Source: Mytilisepta virgata (lineage: Eukaryota > Mollusca > Bivalvia > Mytilida > Mytilidae). From it: a stretch of 64,000 bases of DNA. The stretch lies in the NCBI GenBank assembly GCA_028015205.1, contig CM051519.1, forward strand, positions 44,497,979-44,561,978. The letters are read 5' to 3'. This document shows, one piece after another, positions 41,237 to 51,486 of this stretch. Positions within the stretch are counted from its first letter, which is position 1. The number at the start of each line of letters is the position of its first letter. The translations under genes were made by a program, and so were the position numbers. Under the pieces are notes generated by a model. That model had not been told where the DNA came from and ran no database searches. It saw only the letters and a list, made by a program, of their open reading frames with translations.

Positions 41237-43909
41237 CATTTATTTCTGTGCCATTCTTCTTTTAATTCAACATTCCATAGCACAATTTAAGAAGACTAAT
41301 TGTCAAGCAGTACTTAAAACTTTAAAATGAAACAAAAACTACATTATCCATATACTCCAACAGAACACCAGATTTTAATGTAAAACGATCTGATGACATC
41401 CCAAGATAATATTTTTAAACACTGGATACAAATTTCCACAAATTTATCTTTTCTCTCAAGCTCATAAAAGTGAGAGAAAAAGCACCTCAAAATTTACTGA
41501 TACAACATTCACAGAGATTACAAACTTTTCAGATGCCACAGAACAGTAAAACTGGTGAACACCATAATCAGCATGCATAAATTGGCTGAATGCAACTCGC
41601 TAAAATGTGAATACATTTTATAAGTAATTCTTTATTATCATGCACAGAAAGTCTTGGTAATAGTAAAGTGTATGAATATTATATAGTCACTTAACAGATG
41701 AATATTTTGTTCTGAAAAATTCATTACATCTAGGATTTGAGATATGAACATCTAGGAACAAGGGAAAATTGTCAACGAGACAACTTCAGTATTATCAGAT
41801 TTGTTAAATATTGGGGTTACTCGATGGCATTAAAAAATAGCAATAAAACCACAAGACAAAATATAATGCGTTCACAATCCATAATAAATGATATGCAATA
41901 TTTGTGTGAAATAATTCCATTTTAAAAGATAACACTGATAAAAATTTACAGTCATCTTTATTTACATTGTACGTGTAGTATTCCTGTCCTTTTTAAACAA
42001 GTCAAGCTACTAACAGCTACTTATATATATATACAGGTATGTAAACGTCCAAATTTATTCAGCACATGATGCTTGAGATCTTATCCATAAACTGGATGGT
42101 CACAATCTTCAATGATACTCTACCCACCAACTGCAAGGACACCTAAAATTGAAAAAAAAAGTAACTTTTGATATATGCAACCAAAAATGAAATTAAAAAC
42201 TGATAAAATTTGCTGTTAGACAAAAATTTCCTGTCCTACTTGCAATTTAAGAACAGCCTTCCAATGTCACCTGCCAGTTGTACCGGTACTTACTAGACAG
42301 TTTACATTTGTAGAATGAAACCTGTCTCTACAAACAAATTTCCCGCATACATACATGTATATGATCCTGTATCTTTAGAGTACCGAGATATCAGCATGGG
42401 TTTAAATTTTAACCAAAATCAGTGGACCATGAAATCTAGGTCACAGTGACCTAGTTCTTGTTGGATACTTGTCTACTCCCCAAAATACATCTGCATACAT
42501 GATTACATGATTCTATGACTTATAATACAAAAGATATGAACTTGGATGTTAATTTTAACCATAGACAGTTGAGCATACAATCTGGGTGATAGTGACCTAA
42601 TTCCCATTAAATACTTTCTTACTCCCTAAGATACATCTTCATACAAGATTATATGATCGTATCTTGTATAAGTACCTGAGATATGAACTAAATATGAAAA
42701 CTTAACCTTTACACCCAACACTGAAATGTAGGTCACAGTGACCCAATTGTTAGAGAAAAACATTATAGAATGTTAGATTTAGTGATGATGTAGCATTGAT
42801 ATAATGGTATGAATTCCTATGATAGGAAATTAGTAACTCGTATGCATTAAATGTAGGCCAAAGGGATCCAATTGTTCTTGAACTGTTTTCTATGTCATAA
42901 GAGGATAACTGATGTTTCTCTTGAGTTTCTGAGTAAAGAACCTATCGGTTAAATATTTACTTTGCATAACCTTCTTTACTGCTTTATTTTGTCATCCATT
43001 TCTATTTTTGAAAAATATTAAATAAATTTTACAACTATAGTCCAGTTGAAATCTATAAAAGGAGAAAAGAATCTAAATACCAAGAAAATCAACTTTAAAT
43101 TATTTCTTTTGATACTGTTCTTCTGTTTTATGTGTGTACATGTCATTGTAATGTCTTGTCTTTGTGTGCATATGCTTTACAGTTTACCCTACATGTATGT
43201 GGCTTTTTTTTGGCATATAAATCTTCAAAAATAATTAAATTTCAATTTTCAATTTGTTGCACTATTTTTACATATAACTACTGTCTGGAAACCTCAGTTT
43301 GTAAAATGTTTTTTTTTGCATTTTGAAAGTCTAAACGTTAGAATTATTAGACAAAGTTTTGTTGGTTAATTAACCTTATTGAGTCGTCCAAGAAAACATA
43401 AAAATTGTAAAGTTGTTAATAAAGGTTATATTAGTATACCTAACAAGTGATTCTAAGTGGGGAATTTCCAACATATAAATCAATGCACCTGAAAATTTCA
43501 AAAAAATTAATCATTTGAATTTATCAACTCAGACCTATCCTAAAATTTGTAAAACTGTTATTTTAAATATATTTAATGCACTTTCATGTATCACAGAGTT
43601 GTAATTCTTAATTCTATATCCCATAAGAAGAGTTATCTCCCTTTTACATTGAAAATTCCATAGGCAGAATTTTTTTGTTTCCCTGGAAAATTAGTAAAGT
43701 TCAATGGTTTCAATTATATCTTAGCTCATTGCATCTTTCACTGAAGTGACTAGTCAATTCACATTTTGAAAAATCCATTTCATTAACTGAGGCATCCAGA
43801 CAGTAGTAAATTTTTTTCATTCATTTTCCAGTTTTGAGTGACCTCATTGAACAAGAACATAGATAAATGTTTTAAAATATTAATTTCACCATATCATGTG
43901 AATGTTCAA

Positions 43910-43970
43910 TTTGAATATCAAATAATGTATTAATAATTGTTACTCTGGATTACATTATTTGATATTCAAA
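43910..43970. repeat. Perfect 20-bp hairpin
   Basis: TTTGAATATCAAATAATGTA (43910-43929) and the exact complement (43951-43970) enclose a 21-base loop. Confidence 0.75.
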
Positions 43971-45526
43971 AATAGTGAAGTTCAACAACTGAGGAGACAT
44001 AGAAAAATTTGTAAATTTAATAAGTGTCCAAGTTAGTACAATATATCATCAAGAGAATAAGATTGTAAACCAATGATTTTTTTTTTTTTTTTTTGAAGAT
44101 TTCCTTGTGTCTTCTTTGTTTAAATGCATATTTCCAAGTTATATAATGTTACCTTTCAAATGAATCTTGTTATTCTGGATAATACCGTCCAAGTTTCTCT
44201 CATGGTGACAAAGATCAACAGAGGCTGAAAATGAAAATCAACTAGTAAATATTGCAAAGAATTATCAACAATTAAGCCAGCAATATTATAACTTTTATAT
44301 TTCCAGAAAAAGAACAAAAAAAAAAAAAAATTGTATGGATTTTTAAGGAATAAAGTACACTTTTGTATTCATTAATCTTAAAGTAATATACAATTACTGT
44401 CTTAATATGAGGTAAAGACAAAAAACTTCACTAAAAATTTGTGGATTGAAATTTCTGGAAACATAAAAGAAGGATGTGCAATATTATCCAACATACATTC
44501 TGTCTCATGGACAAAGGGCAACCTACAACAGTGTTCTCCAAGTGTGGGAAATAAATTTATAGAAAAGCATGTAAATTTTCTCATTTAATATTTAAATATA
44601 AAATACTATGATTTAGTTACTAAATACATTACATACAATAACATAAAATATAAATTGCCTCACTTTCACACGTCTAAATAAGGACTGTTGGAGCGTTATA
44701 CACGTAAAAAATCAATATTTTATTTACGGGTATGTAGTTGTGTATGGGTATAATAATAGCCATATTTAATGACCTTACTATACATAATTACACGTTTATT
44801 ACTACTGTGTATGATTTTGCCAATTCCCTGATAAATTTTCCATTTTTTCCCAGTTCCTTCAAATTTTTGCCCTTCCCCCCTCAATCTTCCCCAATTCCCA
44901 CCCTCAAAAATTCCTTTTTTCCCAATTCCCAAAACCTGTGTAACCTCCAACACTATTGTGCTACAAAAAAGTTTAAAAATTATATAACATGATCGAATTT
45001 GTTACTGGAAATACTTTTTTTACCCCTAATAATATTATTTTTTTCAGACAGCACCAGTAATTTGCTCTACAAAATAAATAAAACTTATTTCTGTAATCAA
45101 GATTTTTCCAGCAAATTTTTAGGCATCATTCTGACAGTCAAATCACTCAATCAATTCACACATATAAATACATTCTTAAAGCATTACTTCTAAAATATAT
45201 TTTACCCCCTCCTCCCAAAGTATAGTGGTAGCTCGTTATACCGCGGTATTTCACCATGTCAAAATGGCATCGAATTAACGTTGAAAAAGCACATGAATAT
45301 CACGATATAATAGAACCAATGATGCAATGAGAATGTATTATACATGAACTTCCAAAATTTTTAATGACCCTGGACCCCCCAAAAAATACATTTTGATCTT
45401 AATATATGAAGATAAAAGAAGCTATTATTTGAAACAAATTTCCTACAGAAGAAAAACAAATTGAGAATACATCCAAAACTTCTAATTTCTTGCCATAAAA
45501 AATATTGTTTGAAGTTCTCTCTTTTG

Positions 45527-45721
45527 GGGGGAAGGGGGGGGGGGGGGGGGGTATTGGATTGAATATTTGTATCTATTCACGATGAATTTCACCTTGTGTG
45601 AATTTCCTCTGAACCACACTATTTTTATCCAGAGATTCCAAGGACATTACTGCAGTCTGCAGTATATTGAGTAGATGATATTGAGGCTAAAATTCCAAAG
45701 CGGGGGGGGGGGGGGGGGGGT
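45527..45721. repeat. Two long G homopolymers
   Basis: G-rich runs at about 45527-45551 and 45702-45720 are separated by about 150 bp. Lengths may be unreliable in the assembly. They can form G-quadruplexes on the plus strand. Confidence 0.6.
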
Positions 45722-46303
45722 GTTATAAGTGTATAACAGGCTCAGGGGGCGAATCTCAAGTTGATGTTTTGCATTATTTTGCACATATACCTTCGTTGTC
45801 TACTGTCCCATTTTAATTGTATCCCGTCGGAATAGCTGATAACGAACGGGTGATGAGTGGTCATGACCGTGCAGTGATGACTCGCATCTTTTCGTCTAAG
45901 TTCATTTGTTTGTTGGGTCATTACTGCATCTTAAGATATCTTACCTGAGCCTGAGGCCGTTATACCAGGACAGCACAAACAAGTACATGAGTGAGAGAAT
46001 TGTCCCTTTAAATCGGTAACAATTCAGTTTACATCTCTGCATGTCGTTCAACAGGTGCGATGTCAAAATCTTCAAGCTTCTCATAGATCCAGTTTTTCCA
46101 AATAAGGAAAATAGGCCCCGCCTATCTATTGTGACGGACAGCTCCCAATTTTACCACTTCGTTGCCTTTTCTGATAATATTGGATATTTTTTAACACTTA
46201 AAACGGAAGATGGTATGCTTATACATCATACACTATCAGCGCCGACAAAAAAATCATCAAACTCTTGGCGTAATTATGCAGTTTATAACAACGACGCGAA
46301 GAC

Positions 46304-46311
46304 TGACGTCA
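46304..46311. promoter_or_regulatory. CRE palindrome in a CpG-rich promoter-like stretch
   Basis: TGACGTCA, the CREB/ATF consensus, is followed by GTGACGTTG. The surrounding 46050-46330 is CpG-richer than its neighbours and has GGGGCCCCGCC-like GC content near 46113. It lies just inside the right end of the 6.5-kb segment, upstream of the candidate minus-strand transcript. Confidence 0.35.
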
Positions 46312-46386
46312 GTGACGTTGCACACGCTACTATTCTGGATGACAGGAGTTACTTCCCCCTGAAAAAACAGCCTTAAAATACCTGCG

Positions 46387-47700
46387 ATGCTCAAAGTTTT
46401 TCAGGATAAGCAAATATTTTTCTATTCCAAAATTATTTTTAAGTTGGCAATAGTTCTCAAGTTTCCCATTGGTGTGTTTTGTTTTTTGAGCTTGCCACAT
46501 GTCTAGGTAGTGCTGAAATATCAACTTCTTACTCATTTCTTTAAACTTTGTAAATTTGGTTTCTTTCAATGATTCATTCATTCCCTTTATATTATTAAGT
46601 ATATATCTTACTGAACTAAACCATGAAGGAATTTTTTTTATCAAAGAATGATTTACTCTCAATAAATGCATGATTTAATAATGAGAACGAAGTGTTAAGA
46701 TTTTCCAGTCTATGCCAATATTTGACCATAGCTTTGATAATATCAAAATAAATCGGATATCTTCCAAGTGCAGATAGAACACCGTAGTTAGTTGACTTTT
46801 TATGCACCCCAAGAATAAATTTACAAAATTTAATATGCATTTTCTCACAAGGTAAGTTTGTATAAATACTATCTAAATTGCAAGTTTCAGATCTGAATTT
46901 TGCTGTGAATGGATACTTCAGCGCAATAAAGAAGGATTGGCTTTATAGTATGATCAAAGACATGCATAAATATTTTAACACTAGGGTTCAGTGACAGAAA
47001 ATCACTTCTTAATTTATAGAAAGCTTTGAGTGCTTTTTTTATATAGTTCCTGTTGAGCAAGGGAGAATGACCCAGAACTGAATATGATACCCAGATATTT
47101 GCATGATTTTACACATTCAATAGCTACACTATTAAACAAAAATTTAAACACGAGTCTTTACAATAAGTTTGGAGTTTATCAAGTTTACCGTGTAACCCAT
47201 TAGAAGTTGATGCTAGCAAAACTATATCATCTGCATACATTAAGCAGTGAAAAGGAGTTTTGTTTATGTAGACAGGATCTGGAGTATCGCTTAAATACTT
47301 GGGAAGATCATTTATAAAAAATTTAAAAAGATTAGGACTTCAATTGTCCTCTTGTTTCACTCCTAATTCTACTGGAAAAAAAATCTGTGGTTTGATTTTT
47401 ATTACGAATGCAGGATTTACTAATAGAGTACATATTTTTCACAATGTTATAAAATTTTTAGCCAACTCCTATTTGTAATAGTTTGATTTTAATACCGGTG
47501 TGGATAATTATATCGAAAGCTTTTCGAAAACCAACAAAGCAGGCAAACACCCTACCATCTTTAGATTTACAATACTTATCAATAATTGTTTTCAAGATGA
47601 AATATGGTTAGATGTTCTAGCCTTTTTTGTAAAGCCAATTTAACTAAGTCATTAATTATTTTATATGGGATCAGACTGTGCATCCTCAACTCTACTATTA
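46387..47700 (-). pseudogene. LINE 5' part: reverse transcriptase remnant
   Basis: The minus strand shows, right to left, RVFACFVGFRKAF (near 47560), NLFKFFINDLPKYL (near 47310) and CLMYADDIVLLAS with the YADD active site (near 47235). These are followed by HIKFCKFILGV and LGRYPIYFDIIKAMVKYWHRL (split at 46755; near 46740-46830), then YLLILKNFEH at the left border. This order is that of CR1/jockey-like LINE ORF2. Stops and frame changes are present and the 5' end is truncated. It continues in frame at 39836 beyond the inserted segment. Confidence 0.8.
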
Positions 47701-47749
47701 TGAATCCAAGCCGATGACAAAACTTAATAAGGATTCAAACACGACATCT

Positions 47750-48400
47750 TATATATGAATGGAGATATTTGTACGATATTTTTACATTGATTTAAAGAAT
47801 GAATGTTTTTTTCTAATTATTTTCATGGAATTTATTTCAGAATTGACACCAACCGTTCAACTCGAATTGAAACAAATGCCATTTTCTCCATATTTCGATG
47901 TCACAAGAAAATCTTATTGCTGAAATATATGACAAATGTGCGAGTTTTCTTTTCCTATTGTTATTTTCCTTTGCTCCATGCAAGTGTTTATATTTGCAAC
48001 TTGTGTGCTGTGCACGCGTATTCATGCAGTAACAGTCATATGACAGTGTGGCAGATATTTTAAAGAAAGAAATTTTTAGTGAAACTTAGAAATTATTTTT
48101 TTCCATCGCTATAAAAGAACAGAAATATAAATATAAATATAATACCACCTTCGTAAACTTAATTGATTTCTTAAGGCTCTTATTTTATTCAAAACCATGC
48201 ATCTCAGCCATACTTTTCCAATAAAAAGAATCTTATTGAGTTTAGTCGGTACAGCGGTGGTTGGACCGTTCAAAACAGTGATCTAAGAAAATCCGATTAG
48301 ATGTCATTCTTGTAGTTTAATTTTATTTCGTTTAACTGTATGCCTTTTTTGTTTATATGTCCCGCAACTGTAACTAGTGTAAGGTGGAGGGTTTAGTAAC
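47750..48400. other. No supported gene
   Basis: AT-rich sequence with a short ORF on each strand at 47803-48063. I see nothing recognisable. Confidence 0.4.
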
Positions 48401-48444
48401 CATTAAACTAGTTTCTATTACCAAATTGTAAAACATAAGAATAA

Positions 48445-48620
48445 ACACAATGCAGAACGCATACCAGTCGGCTGGCACACACAATGTAGAACGCACACCA
48501 GATACTAGCACATATTTCCGTCCGAAAAACATCTATGATACGAACTTTACACAATGTAGAACGCATACCAGTCGACTGACACATATTTCCGCCCAAAAAC
48601 ATCTCTGATACCAGCCCACT
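48445..48620. repeat. Short degenerate direct repeats
   Basis: ACAATGTAGAACGCA(T/C)ACCAG occurs three times (about 48447, 48480, 48551). GACACATATTTCCG with AAAAACATCT occurs twice (about 48508 and 48580). This looks like a small rearranged duplication. Confidence 0.55.
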
Positions 48621-48752
48621 CGAAAAACACCGATAAACAATGTTGACTAGCAGAGTACCAGAAAACGTTCTTACACTTATAATTATATAGGAAGATGAGG
48701 TCCAGTGTCCTGCTAATTCAGAAAACATGGTCTCTGTGAGTATCACGATGGA

Positions 48753-48835
48753 TGACATGTAACAAGGTTGACATCGGACAGACGTGTCGCCCTTCAGCTA
48801 TCCTTTTGTGGAACATTTACGTTACCTTACGAACT
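48753..48835 (+). pseudogene. Second degraded GIY-YIG fragment
   Basis: The plus strand reads TCNKVDIGQTCR, very like CNKVYIGETCRR of the fragment at 38.6 kb, then frame and similarity decay. It is probably a Penelope-like remnant. Confidence 0.4.
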
Positions 48836-48990
48836 GGACTGATTGCCGTTATTTGCCACACCTGATTACCTCACAAAGCCGTGCTGGTTAAAAATGTGTT
48901 GTACTGATTGTTTTCAAACTTGGCACACTCCGACCCTGAGGCATCAATTTCAATTCGTACTACACAGATTTGTTACTTCTCTTCTATTAT

Positions 48991-49153
48991 GTTATAGTTA
49001 TTGTTTAATGAATTCAGTATATTCCAGTTAACTGCACAGTTGGATGACCCCCTACTTGACCCAAACGACGTAGGAGTTCGGGTCAATAGGGTCATCCAAT
49101 CTGTGCAGTTAACTAAAATATACTGAATTTCATTGGACAATAACTGTTTTAAC
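48991..49153. repeat. 163-bp palindrome upstream of the recombinase gene
   Basis: Arms of about 70 nt (left 48991-49061, right 49079-49153) share CCAGTTAACTGCACAG / CTGTGCAGTTAACT, GGATGACCC / GGGTCATCC, AATTCAGTATA and GTTATTG. The loop is around CAAACGACG. It ends 65 bases before the ATG at 49218 and may be a foldback element or a structured 5' leader. Confidence 0.75.
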
Positions 49154-49217
49154 ACATGACGTATTCCCGCGAAAATACAGTCGTCTGTTACCATTGCGGG
49201 TTTAATAGTGCGGCAAC

Positions 49218-49571
49218 ATGGAAGGGTTTGACTTTCAGACAGAAAGTGAAGACGATATTACATTATCGCAATACTTAAACACCATTGAAAATGAATTTCA
49301 ACTTAAGGATATTAATGCAGAGGACGTTTTCAATGACTTTTTGGAGAGTTATCCTCCGGGACCAGATCCAGGACACTTTGTCTTTGATGCCGATATTGAC
49401 TTTTTGGAGAGTTATCCTCCGGGACCAGGTCCAGGACACTTTGATGCCGATATTGACCTTGGTACATTTTTCCTGGGCGATCTGGATTTTGTGTTGGATG
49501 GCCCCGATACAGAAAGTGGTGCTGTTACGGACAATCTGACAATTAATGCTGATTCAAATATTGCATTTAAG
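49218..49571 (+). CDS. Recombinase gene exon 1
   Basis: This exon is 118 codons from CAACATGG to donor AAG/GTAGGT. It is acidic (MEGFDFQTESEDDITLSQYL). A tandem duplication, 49335-49397 and 49398-49454, gives FLESYPPGPDPGHF and FLESYPPGPGPGHF; copy one has two extra codons. Confidence 0.82.
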
Positions 49572-51486
49572 GTAGGTCAAAGTAAAAATTTCGATGCTGG
49601 CAGTGGCGAATCCAGGGAGGGCCCGCTCCCCCCTTAGAAATTGACGTCATTTACCCTAGAGCTTCCGGGGGCCTTGAGCGGCCCCCAGACCCCCTGCCGA
49701 AATGTGTCCCCTCGCTTCACTCGGGGACCGCCCCTCTTACGCAAATCTCTGGATCCGCCACTGGCTGGGATTAATTGTACTTCTGTTTATATATTTATAC
49801 AATTGGGGAAATCCCTATTACGATAGGTGATTGCCGTCGCATATTTGTGGTTGATCACGTTGTTGACACAGTCCGGTATCTAGGTCAATTAGTGTATTCG
49901 GTCCGGTTTAATAAGTCATGACACATGTGCATTATCTGTAAGCTATCCGATTAATTTACGGCAGTGATGAGTTGTTTATATGAGTATGCTACATTATATG
50001 AACTCGTTAAAAAAAAAGGAAAATGAATAAATAATTAAATAAAAAGAAAATAAATAAATAAACAAACAAACAAACAAACAAAACCCCACCTAATACAGAA
50101 TATAATTTAATATAAAAAGAATAGTGATTAAAAATAAAAAGAAAAACAATAATTTAATATTGTAGTCTTGTTTTGAAAATTTATTACACATGTAACAGAT
50201 CTTTATTAATTTTATTTCAGACCGACAATGCTGGTACCGTTATTAATGATTCCAGGTTTGGAAGTGTTAGTGAAGATGACATAAATGAGCTTATAAGAGG
50301 AGCAGAAAACAAAAATACACAAAAATCTACCAAATGGGCAGCGTCTACATTTGCAGAATGGCGAAAGGCGAAAATGACAGATACTACATGTGCCATTCCT
50401 GAGTTAAAAGACTTTACTGTAGATGATATCAACCACTTCCTTGGCAAATTTGTAATTGAAGTCAGGAAAAAGGATGGGGACGTGTATCCTCCGAATAGTT
50501 TATACTTGCTGGTCTGTGGAATTTTGCGGGAAATGCGGTCAAATGGAGTACATAACATGAACTTTTTGAACGAGTCTGATGATCGATTTCTAAGGTTCCG
50601 TCAAATTTTAGATGCACAAATGAAAACTTTAACCTCAGAAGGTTATGGAATTAACGTGAAACAAGCAGACCCCCTTAGCAGTGAACAGGAGGAAATTTTA
50701 TGGGAAAAGCAAGTATTTGGTGAACATTCGGCCGAAAGTTTGTTGCATACTGTGTTTTTCTATAATTGCAAATATTTCGGCCTTCGTGGCCGCGATGAAC
50801 ATCGTGATCTTCATGTAAATCAGATGCATATTGGAGAAGATGACAATGGTACCTACATTGAATTTAGGGGTAAAAACAACAAAACTTATAACGGCGGATT
50901 ACATCACCGTCATATTGCACCGAAAACTATAAAACAGTATGTCGAGTCTGACTGCAAGGTACTTAATTGTTTCAGGAAATACATCAATGAGATTTCAAAA
51001 GTAGATGAAAATGGCCCGTTTTATCGGAGACCAGTTAAATCAGACGGAGAGCCGAAATATGATCATGTATTGGGTGCTAATCGACTTGGAAATTTGATGA
51101 AAGTTATTTGCGCAAAGGGTGACCTGAAAGGCCATTTCACCAATCATTCAGGTAAAAGGACCTTGGCTACAAGACTGTACCAGGCAGGTGTCTCTGAACA
51201 ACTAATAATGGGTAGAACAGGCCATCGTAGTGAAAAAGCTGCAAGAGCGTACAAACGACCTTCCGAGACCATGCTTAAGGACGTTTCCAATGTCTTGAAT
51301 CCTTCCAGCTTTGTTAAAAAGGAGAAACTTGAATCCCTCAGTCTTGGCAAGGAAAATGCTGTATCCGTAACAAATGATAAAAAATCTACTGAAAACATTA
51401 GTTTTGAAAGTATTGAAAAGTGCAAAGGGCCTTTTGGCAACAATTCATTTCAAAATTGTGTGTTTAATTTCAATTCAAAAAATTAA
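49218..51486 (+). CDS. Crypton/DUF3504-type tyrosine recombinase, two exons, 539 residues
   Basis: Exon 1 joins exon 2 in phase 0. Exon 1 is acidic and low-complexity. Exon 2 has the usual N-terminal domain of the DUF3504 group (ENKNTQKSTKWAASTFAEW, then INHFLGKFVIEVRKKDG), followed by the catalytic domain. The catalytic domain carries YFGLRGRDEHRDL (first Arg), HSGKRTLATRLYQAGVSEQL (box II), GRTGHRSEKAARAY with His and the candidate nucleophile Tyr, and a Lys/Ser-rich tail. Tyrosine recombinases cut and rejoin DNA through a 3'-phosphotyrosine. From memory, vertebrate QRICH1, ZMYM2-4, KCTD1 and KIAA1958 carry Crypton-derived copies of this domain. Whether this is a live Crypton or a host gene cannot be told here; the spliced acidic N-terminus argues for a gene. 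No zinc finger is seen. Confidence 0.85.
49601..49763. mobile_element. 163-bp MITE in the recombinase intron
   Basis: The ends CAGTGGCGAATCCAG and CTGGATCCGCCACTG are inverted repeats with one mismatch, flanked by GCTGG direct repeats (49596-49600, 49764-49768). It is GC-rich compared with the intron. It begins 30 bases after the donor. Confidence 0.75.
50221..51486 (+). CDS. Recombinase gene exon 2
   Basis: This exon is 421 codons plus TAA, after acceptor TTTTATTTCAG. It holds the whole recombinase domain. A candidate AATAAA signal is at 51916-51921. Confidence 0.88.
   Translation, partial: TDNAGTVINDSRFGSVSEDDINELIRGAENKNTQKSTKWAASTFAEWRKAKMTDTTCAIPELKDFTVDDINHFLGKFVIEVRKKDGDVYPPNSLYLLVCGILREMRSNGVHNMNFLNESDDRFLRFRQILDAQMKTLTSEGYGINVKQADPLSSEQEEILWEKQVFGEHSAESLLHTVFFYNCKYFGLRGRDEHRDLHVNQMHIGEDDNGTYIEFRGKNNKTYNGGLHHRHIAPKTIKQYVESDCKVLNCFRKYINEISKVDENGPFYRRPVKSDGEPKYDHVLGANRLGNLMKVICAKGDLKGHFTNHSGKRTLATRLYQAGVSEQLIMGRTGHRSEKAARAYKRPSETMLKDVSNVLNPSSFVKKEKLESLSLGKENAVSVTNDKKSTENISFESIEKCKGPFGNNSFQNCVFNFNSKN

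Larger units (their letters stand above)
42120..46100 (-). ncRNA. Candidate spliced minus-strand transcript, product unknown
   Basis: Three pieces join by consensus sites. The first is an exon ending at 45945 with donor GTAAGA. The second is 44153-44224 (72 nt, acceptor ATTTTCAG, donor GTAACA). The third starts at 42142 (acceptor AATTTTAG). The last two are open in one phase, reading SVDLCHHERNLDG ending in VLAVGG and a TAG at 42120-42122. The same frame continues into the first exon, but a TGA occurs there with no ATG after it. It is therefore a non-coding RNA, a gene with a further 5' exon, or chance. Confidence 0.3.
39837..46386. mobile_element. 6.5-kb segment with terminal inverted repeats inserted in a LINE
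   Basis: The left end (39839) reads CAGGTATGTTAAGGCTGTT. The right end (to 46384) is the complement with one mismatch; a further CG matches on each outer side. Removing the segment rejoins the LINE reading frame exactly (GAG CAT / CGG AGA), implying a 2-bp AT or 4-bp ATCG target duplication. An AT duplication would suit ISL2EU-type transposons, but I see no transposase ORF, so it is non-autonomous or a host fragment carried by one. Confidence 0.7.

Noticed and set aside
41005..41283. 92-codon minus-strand ORF
   Set aside because: It overlaps the small membrane ORF on plus; its hydrophobic part is the complement of that segment and no motif supports it.
46041..46376. 111-codon plus-strand ORF
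   Set aside because: It spans the right end of the TIR-bounded segment and a promoter-like region, with no family motif; the minus strand explains the region better.
49641..49826. 61-codon ORF
   Set aside because: It lies within the MITE in the recombinase intron and has no motif.
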